From Akanthomyces muscarius (taxonomy: Eukaryota > Ascomycota > Sordariomycetes > Hypocreales > Cordycipitaceae), in NCBI RefSeq assembly GCF_028009165.1, contig NC_079242.1, forward strand, positions 3,534,001-3,598,000: 64,000 nt of DNA, given 5' to 3'. Position 1 is the stretch's first letter, and every line of letters begins with the position of its first letter. The translations under genes and the position numbers were made by a program. The notes below the pieces were generated by a model. The model saw only the letters and a program-made list of their open reading frames with translations. It was not told the DNA's origin and made no database searches. Shown here in pieces: positions 22,878 to 34,055 of this stretch.

Positions 22878-25800
22878 TTAAAACTCTCTTAAGCATATAC
22901 CTTGTCTGAGTCTTTGACACTTTTCTTTTATATGTTGAATATCCTCTTGAATAAGATCTTTATACTCCTCTCTGACCACCTTCTGCTGTAGAAGAAGTGC
23001 AGAAATCTCAGCATCATCAAATTGATCTATCTCTGGCATATGCCGGGGCCGTTTTGGTCGTAGAGATATCTGAGAAATTGATGGTAGTGAGCACGTTGCT
23101 GATGAGCTAGAGCGATCCCGTTTTTGTTGTTGTGGTGTTTTTGGTTCCTAGAGAAAGTTAGTCCTGGGAATATGCCTATATTATGTCTATTACTTACTGG
23201 TTTACAATCTGCATCAGTAATTGGTCTAATACGGCTTGGTGTTAAAGCTCTTATACTGATGATTGATAGATCATCATCCTGGCATATGCCCGCGGCTGGG
23301 ACTGTAGATAGATCGATTGTTTCCAACTGATCACTATCTAACAGGCTATTAAGCTCAATTACAGTCATATGCCTAACTAGTGCTGGTGCTGTGAGAGGCT
23401 CTAGTAATGCAGTTGATGCCCCATCGGTTTTGGGCGTATGCCTACCGACTGCCGAGGAGGGCCGGGGCGTACCTGTCCCCTGTATTTGCGGATATGCCGG
23501 TTGTTGTGCAGGCATATGCTCCGCCAATGTCTGCACATCTTCTTGTGGTATATTTTGTGGTGATGGAGTAGGTGGTGTTATACGTGTATTCTCGGCATCA
23601 TATAGGCCTACGTTGTTGGCCTGTATTGTGTGTTGTGACGAAGAGATTGCCGGCATGTGCCCAGAACCTGTTGAGGACGGGGGCTCAGAGGGTTGCAAGG
23701 ATCTTTGTGGGACAGGAGTTGTTGGTGTATCGGAGGCATATGCTGACGCAGGGCTTGAGCCTTCGGGTCGAACATGGTAGGGATTCCGTGGGTTAAGGGG
23801 TAGGTTTGGCTGAGAGATACGTCGATCTTGCGCTATGCGATTAGTAGTATCTCGTCGAAGATATGCTCGGCTTATGCGGGCAACAGGCCCTCGATTATGC
23901 CATGTTACTGCTACTCCTAGGTCTGTTTGTGTTTGGACCTTGAAGCATTTCTCCAGCACATGCTGACGTAGCCCTAGGATACCTGATAGTAGGCTGCGGT
24001 GCTGTCCTACAGCAGAGTAGTCTTCCCAATGGCCACTCTCTGCGATATTCGTATTCTTCTGAGCATATAATCGCCATTTTGGAGGCACCTTTGAGGCACT
24101 TGCAACAAGCCCAGCAACAACCCAGGGAGCTGTTTTTGCTTTAAACCAACTTGCTCTCTCAGGGTGTGCCTCAATAAGCTGACGTACTTCCTCATTATAG
24201 ATCTCAGCAGATGGTGAGTCTAGGAGCGACATATATGTATACTCATCAGGAGCATCAGGATGGTTATGTCGCCAGTTCCGTTGGACATGTACCTGGCAGA
24301 AGATAAGCACATGCTCTAAATGTTCTTGCCAGGTCCATCGTGAATCAAGACTTTGTAAGTAATTGCCAAGTCCTAATGATATTAGCTATATTCTCCGTAT
24401 ATGCTGTGTAGCTGCTCACCATGTGCTTGCTTCCCATCCATATCTGTCGTCACTGTATAGAACATAGGAGGAGGTCTTCCGTGTGGCATATGCTCGAGAT
24501 GGTGCCAGCGTATGCTAAAGCCACCAATGTCACCAAGCCACCGAAACATTGCTGCGAACATCTATTTAGATCAGTAGTGTCCTGGGTATATGCTGGGCAC
24601 TTACTTACATCAGTGTATGCCTCTGTAGTTGTGATTGTTGTTATAGCATAAATATATGTTTCGCGAACTAGATATGTAGGTTAGAGATAGGTATTATCTG
24701 GACTGGGCATATGCTTACGATTAGAAGTGTCATTCCAGCTTGAGATGCTAAGAATATTTGCTTTCCCTCGAATCATCTTAAAAGATAGATCAATTTGTAT
24801 ACATCTTGCCTTCTGAGCAGCAGAAGCCTGGCTTTTTGAGCATATGATGATCCAATACTCAGAGCCGTAGAATTTGATCTCACGTATCCATTGCTGGTTT
24901 GGCTCACGGATTTGGTCAAGGCAGAATTCTCGTTGTACACCTAGCATGGTTAGCGCATATGCCCACAACATTCTAAATAGCACTTACCTGCAATATCATT
25001 ACCCTCAGGGTATTTAAGGAATCGTGCACGTATAAGTATTGCATGTATTTTATCCTCACAATTCAATGCTGGGTGGATGCTCCGAATATTCTTAGCCTTA
25101 TACTTTTTAAGGAATTCATTAAGTAAAGGGCTTAAAAATATTTTCCCTATAGGGTATGTTATTAGCATATGCTTTAAATAGTATAGAATAATACTTACGA
25201 GCAGTTAGATATAATAAATCATCTCGCTCAGAGAGGGCATAAATAAGATGTTTAAGAATATCTTGTGGTATGTTTTTTGGTGGCGGTGGAACGTGGGTAT
25301 GGACGTCGCGTGTGCTGAGCATATACCAAGGGAAACGGCGGTTATTAATTGGTATGTAGACGTCAAATTTAACACGGCAACTGTGTGGACGTAGGCGGGA
25401 TATATCCTTATGCTGAAATACTATATATTATTAGCATATGCTCACTCTACATTCTATATATTCTTATCACTTACCACAGTCCTTTCTCCGTGTATTTGAG
25501 GCATCCCAAAAAGAGCAAGTATCGCGTAGAGGCTCCTCGGGCTCGTGTAACCCATACTCGACCATATGCTGAAGATATGCTAGGTCAATATTACCAATAA
25601 CAACTCGGAGCTGTGTGTGCTGACAGGCCTCATTCGATGTTTGTGGACAGCCAATAAAGTACTGCCCGTCAGTCTGGACCCAGGTCATTAGTTGCTCTTC
25701 GCAGCATATGCCTGGTAGACTCTCAGGGTCTTCTGATACAGGGAGTAGCCGACAAGGGCGTCGTGAACTATCCCATATCTTCTTATATGCCAGGTATGCT

Positions 25801-26555
25801 GCTTCCGTCTTCATTCGTGTGCGTTCGTCAATCTCCATGGTATCAATACTTGTGGCATATGTTTGGCGTATGCGGCCAATATTCTCTGGGTTAAAACCAT
25901 TATTCCAGTCGTCTTGGTAGGTTATAAGATCTTGCTTGATTTTTGAGCAGACTCGTATTCCAGTGCATTTGAAGGCCATATGCCAGCACTGTGCCTGCGC
26001 TCCTTTTCCAAGCATCTGCTCCCTATCTCTAGTCAGTATATGCTCAGCATCTGCACACTTGAAGAATTTACTCACAAGAATACCAGAGAAACAGTTGTGC
26101 ATTTGCCAACCCGAGTTGAACCAAACTGTACCTAGTAGATAGTGAGCATAGCACTGGCATATGCCCAGTATTACTTACAATACTCATTTGCTCTTGTATG
26201 AAGTTTGTCACTTCCTCAACCTTATCGCCAGCATATGTCGGGGATATATTTGGTATAATATATACCAATCCATCCATCGATGCTTTTGGATAGCTTGGAA
26301 GAGCAATGCAATCAATCACTTTGCGAACGCTCACAGCACGCGCTCCGCGCCCACTGAGCATAAGCCCAGACTCTTCAATAATCTCTTTCGGGATATTAAA
26401 AAAGCTTGTAGGGTCATCGTCTTCGAGAGTGTTGGCGAATAGGTCCTTGATGTTGTTAGCATATGCCCAGAGCCTTATTAGGGTATTCTTACCTCATTAT
26501 GCTGAAACAGCTGCCCCCAAGGGTTCACCGCGCTTGACTCTGGTGATGACATCAT
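22878..26555 (-). CDS. MULE transposase (DDE, Mutator-like), 11 exons
   Basis: Exons in transcript order: 26493-26555, 26179-26445, 26076-26131, 25475-26022, 25199-25420, 24988-25146, 24719-24940, 24609-24667, 24420-24561, 23198-24372 and 22878-23147 (3183 nt, 1060 residues); all ten junctions keep frame. Family marks: a Cys-rich N-terminal region ending HTHVPPPPKNIPQDI near 352-366, as in fungal MULE zinc domains; first Asp in QIDLSFK (D489); second in TTDMDGKQAHGLGNYL (D572/D574); CQVHVQRN (C605, H608); and ESGHWED (E691 or E696). A long S/P/T/Q-rich region (about 740-980) follows, then a K/E-rich, probably coiled C-terminus. Six introns carry exact GCATATGC and four carry variants; six further copies fall in exons. 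The residue assignments are inferred from MULE patterns. It should cut and join the element's ends in the nucleus. Confidence 0.85.
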
Positions 26556-26829
26556 GTAATAATATTGAAGTTGATTTTTGTTGTGTGTGATAATAGCATA
26601 TGTATGGCATATGCGAGGCTTATGTGCTTTATCATTTTTCTCCTTGTTATCTCTTCACTCAATTTTCTGACCGTCTTTTGCGCCATAGCATGAGAATTCT
26701 TCTACACCGTATTTATGGCCGGGGGCATATGCAGAGCTGGCTGCCGGCATATGCATGGCGTATGCAGATGAGCTTTCCGACAAGCGCACAGTACGTCCAT
26801 TGCATATGCATTGCATATGCGGTCAAGAC

Positions 26830-26898
26830 TCACCGCTTTTTGCCTTTTTGCCCCACCTGAACCTTCAATAGCTTTACGACCACCACCAGTGAGCTAGT
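26830..26898 (-). repeat. Right terminal inverted repeat of the MULE
   Basis: Read on the minus strand, it begins ACTAGCTCACTGGTGGTGGT, then AAAGCTATTGAAGG and AGGTGGGGCAAAAAGGC. It mirrors 19377-19437. Five C bases (26899-26903) lie between it and the right target-site duplication; on the left, four bases (GAGC) occupy the equivalent place. Confidence 0.88.
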
Positions 26899-26903
26899 CC
26901 CCC

Positions 26904-26912
26904 AGGCACAAG
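26904..26912. repeat. Right target-site duplication AGGCACAAG (9 bp)
   Basis: Perfect partner of 19364-19372. It marks the right edge of the inserted element. Confidence 0.85.
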
Positions 26913-27269
26913 AGGCCTGACCAGTGACCACTCTCCACCACGAGGCTTAAGCGCTCACACAATTTTTTTGTTTGATTCATACACTGCGAGCGTTTAAAAT
27001 AAAAGACACTTTCTCATTCTCTTTCTCTCGCAAGCGTGCTGCTACATTTTCTCGTCCTGGCAGCCTCGCTTTGGCATCAACACCACAGACAGTCGTTACC
27101 TTGCGACCCCGCCATAGCGGCCCGACGCGGGACGGAAAACGCCGTTACGTCACCTCAGGGTCGATCGCTCACCAACAGAGACAATTTTGAGGGAGAACCT
27201 CGCATCGAGGAATCTGAGACTTGACAGAGGAAGGGGCACGCCAAGCGGGTAAAAACAGTTGGAAAAGAA
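26913..27269. other. Promoter/5' UTR of the DUF8035-type gene, beside the transposon
   Basis: 357 bases between the transposon's right edge and the next ATG. A CT-rich stretch near 27005-27035 resembles a fungal promoter pyrimidine tract. The insertion has therefore landed in the upstream region of that gene. Confidence 0.5.
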
Positions 27270-29017
27270 ATGTCGTATAGGAGAACGACAGACTTTGAAG
27301 AGGCCGACTACATGTCGCAGCCTCCCCGCAGCAGCCGCGGCGGCGGCGGCGACCAGGTCCGCGTCATGGAGCGAGATCGCGAGCACGACGTCTACATTGA
27401 CCAGCACCGCGACCGCACGCCTGCCTTCCTCCGCGAGGGCGCGCGCCGCGGCGAGCCGGGCCCCATGGTGCTGCGCCGGCGCGAGGTCGAGTCCTTTGAC
27501 CGGCACCGCAGCCCCTCGCCGCCGCACCAGCGCATCGTCGAGGAGCGCATGGTGCGGCGCGCGCGCAGCGAGTCGCCCCCGCCGCACGGGAGAGAGCGCT
27601 CCCGCACGCGGATTGTGCAAACGGAGCGCACGGTGAGCCCCGTGCGGAGGCGCGTCGTTCGCTCGCCGAGCCCGACGGTGCGGTTCGTGGAGCGCAGACG
27701 CGAGAGGAGCAGCTCGCCGGATGACGATGACGATGATGTCGTGGACCACGAGCACATTCGCATCGTTGAGCGGGAGAGGGGTCGGTCGCCGGAACGGTCG
27801 CCGTCGCCGCTGCCGCAGCCAGCGGTGATTAAAGCACCGACAATTGAGAGGGAGGTGATAACGCACTATACAGACATCGATCACGGTAGGTTGATGCGAA
27901 CGAAGTTTAGGTCGACGGGACATTTCAAAAGGCCGATGAACTAAACGTGTAAATAGGCGTCATTCGAGCCCGGCAGCCCAGTCCGCTGCCGCCGCCGCCG
28001 CGGCCGCACCGCGCGCACGACGACGTCCGCGAGACGGACATTGACATCCACCTCGACAAGCACCACACCGACGTCGACATCCGCAAGCGCTCCCGCAGCC
28101 GCTCCCGCCACCGGCACTACCACGACGACGACTACTACGACGAGAGCAGCAACAGCAGCAACACCCGTCTGCGCGTGGACGCCGGCCGGCCCCCGCGCCG
28201 CACGCGGTCCATGATGGGCCGCTCCTCCGAGGGCGACTACATTGCCTCGCGCATCGACGCCCGCGGCCGCATGGGCGAGGCCCGCGGCGGCGCCACCCGC
28301 GACTGGGAGCTCGTCGACGTGCCGCCGGGGACGGAGCGCGTGCGCATGGACGGCATCGGCGGCGGGCGGACGGACACCACGTGGAGCAAGTACAGCGGCG
28401 AGCGGCAGACCAAGTTTGAAGGCGGCGCGAGCGCGGGCGCGCTGGTGCCGATTCTGAAGAAGAAGCACAAGCATGAGAGCCAGAGCCGGGAGCGGAGGCT
28501 GAGCGTGGCGGTGGTGGATCGCGACACGGAGATTGACATTGAGAGGCGGAGGAGGCACAGGAGCAAGTCGCGGCCAAAGGTGGTGGCGCCGAGGGATACG
28601 TGGACCGAGGTGTCGCGGAGCTTGGTCTCGAGGGAGGCGATTGAGAGGCTGGGGTATCCGTTTGAGGAGTCGAAGCACTATTTTTATATCCAAATGTTTC
28701 TGCCATCGGTAAGTCTTCTACGCCAACCCTCTGGACAGCATCAGGTTTACTAAGACGCAACATAGGACGCTGTGACAGAACTCATGGATTTGTCAGAGGA
28801 CCTACGCCGCTCGCGTCGACGTAAAGTGCACGACCACTCGTCGCGCGAGATTGAGCTTGACATCGAGATTGATCGCGACACGCACCACCACCATCACCAC
28901 CCTCAGCGGCCGTTGCAGCGGAGGCGCCGCCGGTCGTCGGGGTACTTGGACGAGCACTTTCGGGACCTGGAGGTGTCGATTGATGAGCGGCGGCCGCGAG
29001 GGGGGTACTATTACTGA
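27270..29017 (+). CDS. DUF8035-type fungal protein, arginine/serine-rich
   Basis: Exons 27270-27885, 27957-28708 and 28766-29017, about 539 residues. The N-terminal two-thirds are low-complexity: RS/SP dipeptides, many R-E/R-D repeats, and acidic and histidine-rich patches. The C-terminal segment DTWTEVSRSLVSREAIERLGY, followed by the YFYIQMFL and TELMDLSEDLRR segments, matches my memory of the DUF8035 domain of filamentous ascomycetes. That domain spans the last intron, which supports the splice. Function is unknown in the family. The RS-rich composition suggests a nuclear or RNA-associated role, but this is inference. The tail has a run of seven histidines. Confidence 0.8.
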
Positions 29018-29314
29018 GATTGAATGATGGATGAACTTATGACTGCATGGCTTTGGAAAGCAAATATATAACATGGAAATCAAGGATAGCCCTAGTTTGT
29101 TTTGATGAATGCATTTAAGTTACGGTTCTGTTGAAGCTGCTGTAGGCAGAGGCCATTGAAGCTTTACAATGAAATCCTCGGCAAAGGGAACAATAGTAGA
29201 AAAATGCAATAGAAAAGGAATGGCATTCATGAAACTATAAGATCACCCGCGCGTGCCAAGACAAAAATGTCTTCAGCTCCTGAAAAGAAAAAAGAAAAGA
29301 AAACCTATTTAGCT

Positions 29315-32300
29315 TTATTCCTCACCGGTGTGGCTTTTTGCCTCCTTGAGTCTCCTGCCACTGCTTTCTCTTCCATTTCTTCTCTTTCGTTTCTGTGCTT
29401 TGCTGCCCCTATCCTCTGTCTCTTCCGCCACTTCTTGCCACTGCTCTCTTCGCAATCGCAACTTCCCGCTGTCGTCCCTGCGCATAGGAAAAGGTACCCG
29501 CGCTGGTACCTTGCTGCGCCTGCCGTCTTTCACAAAGGCTTGGAATAAGAACCACTCACTGATCAGCGCACGCAGATCTCGAAATGGTCTTCGAAACTCG
29601 GCACAAGTCTCCAGCAAAGAAAGCCCACCCTTGACATCAGCATTGTCTGGGTCTCCGTGGACGAGCATGGCAGGGTCTCTGAGGTGGGAGTAGTGCTCGC
29701 TGCAGCTTCGTGACGCCTTCAGCTGGCGCAGGAGATGCGCCCAGACTAGCGAGCGAACGCTAAAATCGGGGTCCCATTTGCCCCTTCTCTTCGGAAACCG
29801 GATATAGTAGCATGTGCTACACAGGTTTGGCTGATCACCCCCCGGTTCTCGGGCTGGGTCTTCGACTCCGCACAACCTGCAACAGTCGATGCCGGCCTCG
29901 CTCTTGGCCACGGCTTTGGCAGACCAAAAGGACAGCTCCTGCACCAAAACTTGAAACTGTATAAAAACACTGTGCTTCGCACCTTGCAGTGTTGCTTCCG
30001 ATCCTGGGCTCAGGTTGCGCTGCCACACGTAGCGCCCGGTTTCGTGGCGGGTACGAGCCGACCCCTGCATGACTGGGTACTCTGGCATATGGCATTCTCT
30101 AAAAAAGAACGCGTAGAATTCATAACCCAGGGAGTAGACGCCGTATGTGTTGCTCAAATTCCAGACACTGCCACCAGGGCTCAAGATGGCCGCCGTGAAG
30201 TTCCTCTTGTCGATCTGTCGGGCTGTGTGATACACATCAACCGTCTCAAAAGCCCGTCTTGTTTTCTCCATAAGCTCTGGTCGCTCTGGAGCTGCCATTT
30301 TCTCTGTAATGACGTAAACACAAATGTTGGCTTTTGACTTTTCCGTCGCTCGAATAGTTTTGTATGACCAGATCAAGACATAGCCGTCTTCAGAAGCTTC
30401 TATTGTATCAGCCTCCGCGCTGGTTGGGCTTCCTGTATCAAGACCCGTATGCTGGACTTGATCGAGCCTTTCAGATCTTCTCAAAAAAGGTTCTTCTGGC
30501 TCAGTGGAGCCCTTCTTGCATGCCCGATATATGTACTCAATTGCATCCCTGAGATAGAATCTCGAGATAGAATGCGGGCCACATGAATGTGGAACACCGT
30601 AAAATTCTCTCTCGCAATGCTCACACGCCTGTCTCCCTCTGTCGCCTTTGTCCGCTGCTGCCACGGAGACATCCGTGTCCTTTAGCTGTGTTCCGACTAT
30701 GTCGCTCACGGCCGACATCTCCGAGGGCGAGAACGCTGCGTGAAACTGGTCGTGTATGACAAAGCAATGACGCGAAATTGCCGCCGCAAGTTGAGTCGCC
30801 ATTGAAACATTCCGCAGTGACTGCACGATGTCCAGCATCATATTGTCCTCAGTCTCTGTCGCTAACGTCCCGCAGTTCGGGTAGAATTTCCCTATCAGTG
30901 ATTGAGCAAAGGCTATGACATGGATCTCGCGGATGACATCCCAAGTGGCAGACAAAAAAGTCGAAAATGACAAACTGACGTAAAAGAGAGAGTCTCTTGA
31001 GCCAGACAGTCGACAGTTACCTGTCCATGTCTGCTCCAGATTTTCGAGCGTCTTTGCATGGACCAAAACGGGATCTATAATTTGTCGGCAGAGACTGTTC
31101 CGTAGCTTGGCTGCATGCTCTGGTGAGGCGGTTGTGGACCTCAGAAAAAGATCATACGTATCCTCAGTGAGATACAGGCAGCGATAACGTGTCTCTGACA
31201 GGGCAGCATGACGGATAGCACAGTCATCTGTATCCAGCTGGGCGAATTGTTTTTTCATCGACAAACGGTCCATAAATGTCTGACGTTCATATTCTTCGTT
31301 CAGTATGGGAACAGTATTTTCCCTACGTGTTGAGTATATATCCGTATCGGCGTAACTCATGCTGGCTGCGTCATTTTCACCGTTTGCGAGGCCTCGCAAG
31401 AGTCGAATTATGTTGGGTCTATAGTTATCTCGTGCCCAATCGAATATGTAATCTACCAACAGTAGAAGCTGGAGGGAACCATCGAGCGTCAGGATGGAGC
31501 CTCTCCAAACATCAACCACTTTCTATAAAATATGAGTTATGAAGTTCGGGAATAGCGGGGACAGGCATGGCTCACATAGATGACATCTCCTATTCGGTTT
31601 TCTTCCGTGGTTGTTTCTTGCATAAATGCCATCGAAAGCCTCCAGTCTTCACCTTTATACGAGAAGAACCAAACCAACGGCCCGAAACTGCCGCGGGGAT
31701 CAGCGGTGTGTTGGAGCCGAGCTTGTATTTGAAGAAAGGCTCTTATCGGAAACGCTGTTTGCATGTTGATAGAGTGCCAGTCCTTTTGAGCCTGTCCAGA
31801 TTTGGCTTCAATTACCAAGAATGGGTAGAGGAGCGGGTCTCCGGTAGGACTTATGGCATTATCGGACGGCGATGGCTCCAGCAACTCGTGAAGCTGACGA
31901 GGGTCGTCGTCTTCATCCAGCATCCTTTTTCGTGAGTCGTACAGCAAGTTTTCAATATTTCTTGTTCTTCGGAGCCCGTATATAGCATCAGGCTTCTGCA
32001 ACTCTTTTCGTAGTTGTTTTGCGAGATCCTTTTCAAAGTGCACCTCCTCATCTTCGCGATGGCAGAACATGCGATTGAGGCCGACCGCCTCATTCCTACA
32101 ATCGCAGAACGGTCAGCAAACGCCAAATACTCGGCTCTGGGGATCAGGACTGACAAATCATGGCTCCGTGCTACACGGGGGCACCGACAGGGCTCTCGAG
32201 CATTCTGCCGCTTCGCAAGGTTCTCAGCAGATGTTGAGTTACCACTAGTACGACAGACTTCAATTTCCGATCGCCATACGCGCTTGCGACAGTTGCGACT

Positions 32301-32684
32301 TTATTTTCTTGTCAGTTCGACACTCGGAAATTGGCGATGCGCCCGCAAAACTCACCAGACAACATCGCCAGACAGTCTGGCAAAGACAAGAGGCTCACAC
32401 GCAAACCTCCAACAGCTCTCGTTTCGCTGTCGGCAGCGCTCTGCCTTTTCGACCAGCATCTGAGCTAGGCTCTTTGCTGTTGCTTTCCATGGATCGCTTT
32501 CAGCAATTTCCGGAATACTGGCGTAGGAGGCAAATCTTTTACTACCAAGTTCGAACACGGCTTCGATTGACTTCTCATGGCACTTGTGAACCTGAACCTG
32601 GCTTGGGTCGGCACTGAACACGATGCGGTATCTTCGACTGAGCTCGGTCAATCGTGCCAGATCTTCATTTGCCTTTGAAGACAT
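29315..32684 (-). CDS. Fungal PD-(D/E)XK nuclease-like domain protein
   Basis: Model: exons 32356-32684, 32185-32298, 31576-32095 and 29315-31522, about 1056 residues; each junction keeps frame. The conserved centre includes DAIYGLRRTRNIENLL, then FLVIEAKSG and INMQTAFPIRAFLQIQ. IEAK fits the E-x-K of a PD-(D/E)XK core and DAIYGL supplies the preceding acidic residue. I recall this arrangement in large, lineage-specific protein families of filamentous fungi with no established function. A CxxC pair and other cysteines near the middle (CEHCEREF, CCRLCGVE, CSTCYY) suggest bound zinc. The tail is K/R-rich. A further short intron near 31020 (GTAACT) cannot be excluded, and the start could be the ATG at 32696. 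Confidence 0.65.
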
Positions 32685-34055
32685 CGTTGCACACACAGGC
32701 AGGCAATAAGATGGTGATGGATGTTAGAAGTTGGTCAATTCAACAGGCTGCCTCCATGCCCCGCATGTGCAGGCGGCAGCATCAATAATCCTCACAGTCT
32801 GCCTTGTTGCTTTTCATGCAGAGCGTCAGCCTTGTGGGTGTGGCGAAGCGCCCACCCCTGATCTTTCTGAGCACTTCTACCCAGATCGTTCATACCAGGA
32901 ACCAGCCATTTCGCCGCTGTAAATTTTGGTTTCGACGGGTATTTCGCAGAGCAACTCTCGCCGGTCTTTAGAGATGTGGTTAAGTTGATCACGGTAGCTG
33001 GTTGCTCTCAATTTCCTTTCGACAGGGCTGTCTTCGGCCGAAGGAAGCGCTGTGCGGAGGCTACAGCAGGCAGGGGTGCCTGCATATCATGCCTACATGT
33101 TTGAGGGAGAAAGTACTGAGTAACGCTCGAGAATACTTTCAACCTAATGCTCGTGTTTCCTGATTCAGATGAGGCACTATGGCCACGTTCACGTCTGTTT
33201 TATCGCTCTAGGAGGAAGATAACAAATGGATAGGAGGGCAATGGGAACGCAACGGTCGTAGAGCGCCTCGACAGTAACGGCTTTCTTGCGCTTCTAATTC
33301 TAGCGAGTGTCGGGAAGCGCAAACAATAGGAGGCCAAGTGGCAAGTTCCAAGTTGTTTTCTTCAGAGTGAGCACCAATTACTATTTATCCTCCTAGTACT
33401 TTCTCCAAGCGCCACCGCTTAGCTTCACTCCATACAAGAGAACCTTACTCGTTTGATAAGCATTTCAGATTCTGCTTTATCACGTAGATACGGAAGAGCA
33501 GCCCTCGTTTCCTCCGCTTTAGTCTGTTCCAGTGCATTGTAAGGAAGAGGATATCTGGCAACAGCCACCAGCGTTGGCCGCGGGCGTGCGAGTTCTCAAT
33601 TAACAAGAAGAGTGTTTGTGCATATGTGATCTGCACAAAAATCCAATTCCGTTTCTTGTTATTGCCGTGCATACACGGCATACGACTGTGATATCGTGGG
33701 ACAAGGGTAAACATTTGTTGGCGCGCCAGGTCGACGCGCACGAAGATGAACCAAAGCACAACAAACCCCTGTGTAGAACGCAAGACAACCACAGCAGGAC
33801 AAGTTCAGGTACCCAGATCCTATAGGAACCAATACATTGTTCATGGTCGATTTTTAAGCGCCGGTGCGACTTTACACAAACACAATACACCTTGCCTCGC
33901 ACAGCAGCGCACGTGCACTCATTGGAAGCAGTGGTGTATAAAGAGAGGCTCACTCCAGAGCCCTCCCTCTCGCATTTTTCCAGAAGAGACATCAACTCCT
34001 GACACAACGAACTATCACTACATATCCTTCAATTGATACTTGTCAGAGCTTTTTC
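32685..34055. other. 1.4-kb divergent promoter spacer
   Basis: Lies between the nuclease-like gene (minus) and the RCC1 gene (plus). Several short frames on both strands are present, but none has domain or splice support. Confidence 0.45.

Larger units (their letters stand above)
19467..26820. repeat. Dispersed GCATATGC palindrome array (about 45 exact copies)
   Basis: Exact GCATATGC counted by eye begins at 19467, 19720, 19818, 19894, 19993, 20092, 20170, 20288, 20378, 20478, 20584, 20698, 20805, 20909, 20987, 21104, 21201, 21277, 21342, 21405, 21514 and 21598, then 21866, 22347, 22466, 22539, 22630 and 22689. It continues at 23036, 23282, 23512, 23736, 24486, 24707, 24955, 25165, 25434, 25704, 26157, 26459, 26607, 26725, 26747, 26802 and 26813. 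At least twenty one-base variants (gcatatac, acatatgc, ccatatgc, gcgtatgc and others) fill most gaps. A random 7.5-kb stretch would hold about 0.1 copies. From 19720 to 21598 the 20 intervals average about 94 bp (range 63-118). The best extended form is the 16-bp perfect palindrome CTCAGCATATGCTGAG at 21273-21288. Copies occur in introns, exons, spacers and near both ends, so the constraint appears to be on the DNA. Confidence 0.95.
19373..26903. mobile_element. Complete Mutator-like (MULE) DNA transposon carrying three genes and a dense GCATATGC palindrome array
   Basis: The element is 7531 bp between perfect 9-bp duplications, with imperfect terminal inverted repeats of about 60 bp. It encodes a MULE-type DDE transposase on the minus strand (22878-26555). 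Two related CCHH-motif proteins lie on the plus strand (19838-21200 and 21758-22832). The two transcription units converge near 22.85 kb. All three reading frames can be assembled without an obvious disabling mutation, apart from one uncertain junction in the first gene, so the copy may be recent and possibly autonomous. Every supported intron carries GCATATGC or a close variant. The left gene is GC-rich (many GC3 codons), while the right two-thirds are AT-richer, suggesting different histories for the parts. Confidence 0.88.

Noticed and set aside
23124..24651. Plus-strand open frames within 23.1-24.7 kb
   Set aside because: They are shadows of the transposase exons on the minus strand; the minus strand has splice continuity and MULE motifs.
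19467..26820. GCATATGC as a general genome-wide palindrome like the cyanobacterial HIP1
   Set aside because: I found no exact copy elsewhere in this 64-kb window, so the enrichment belongs to the element.
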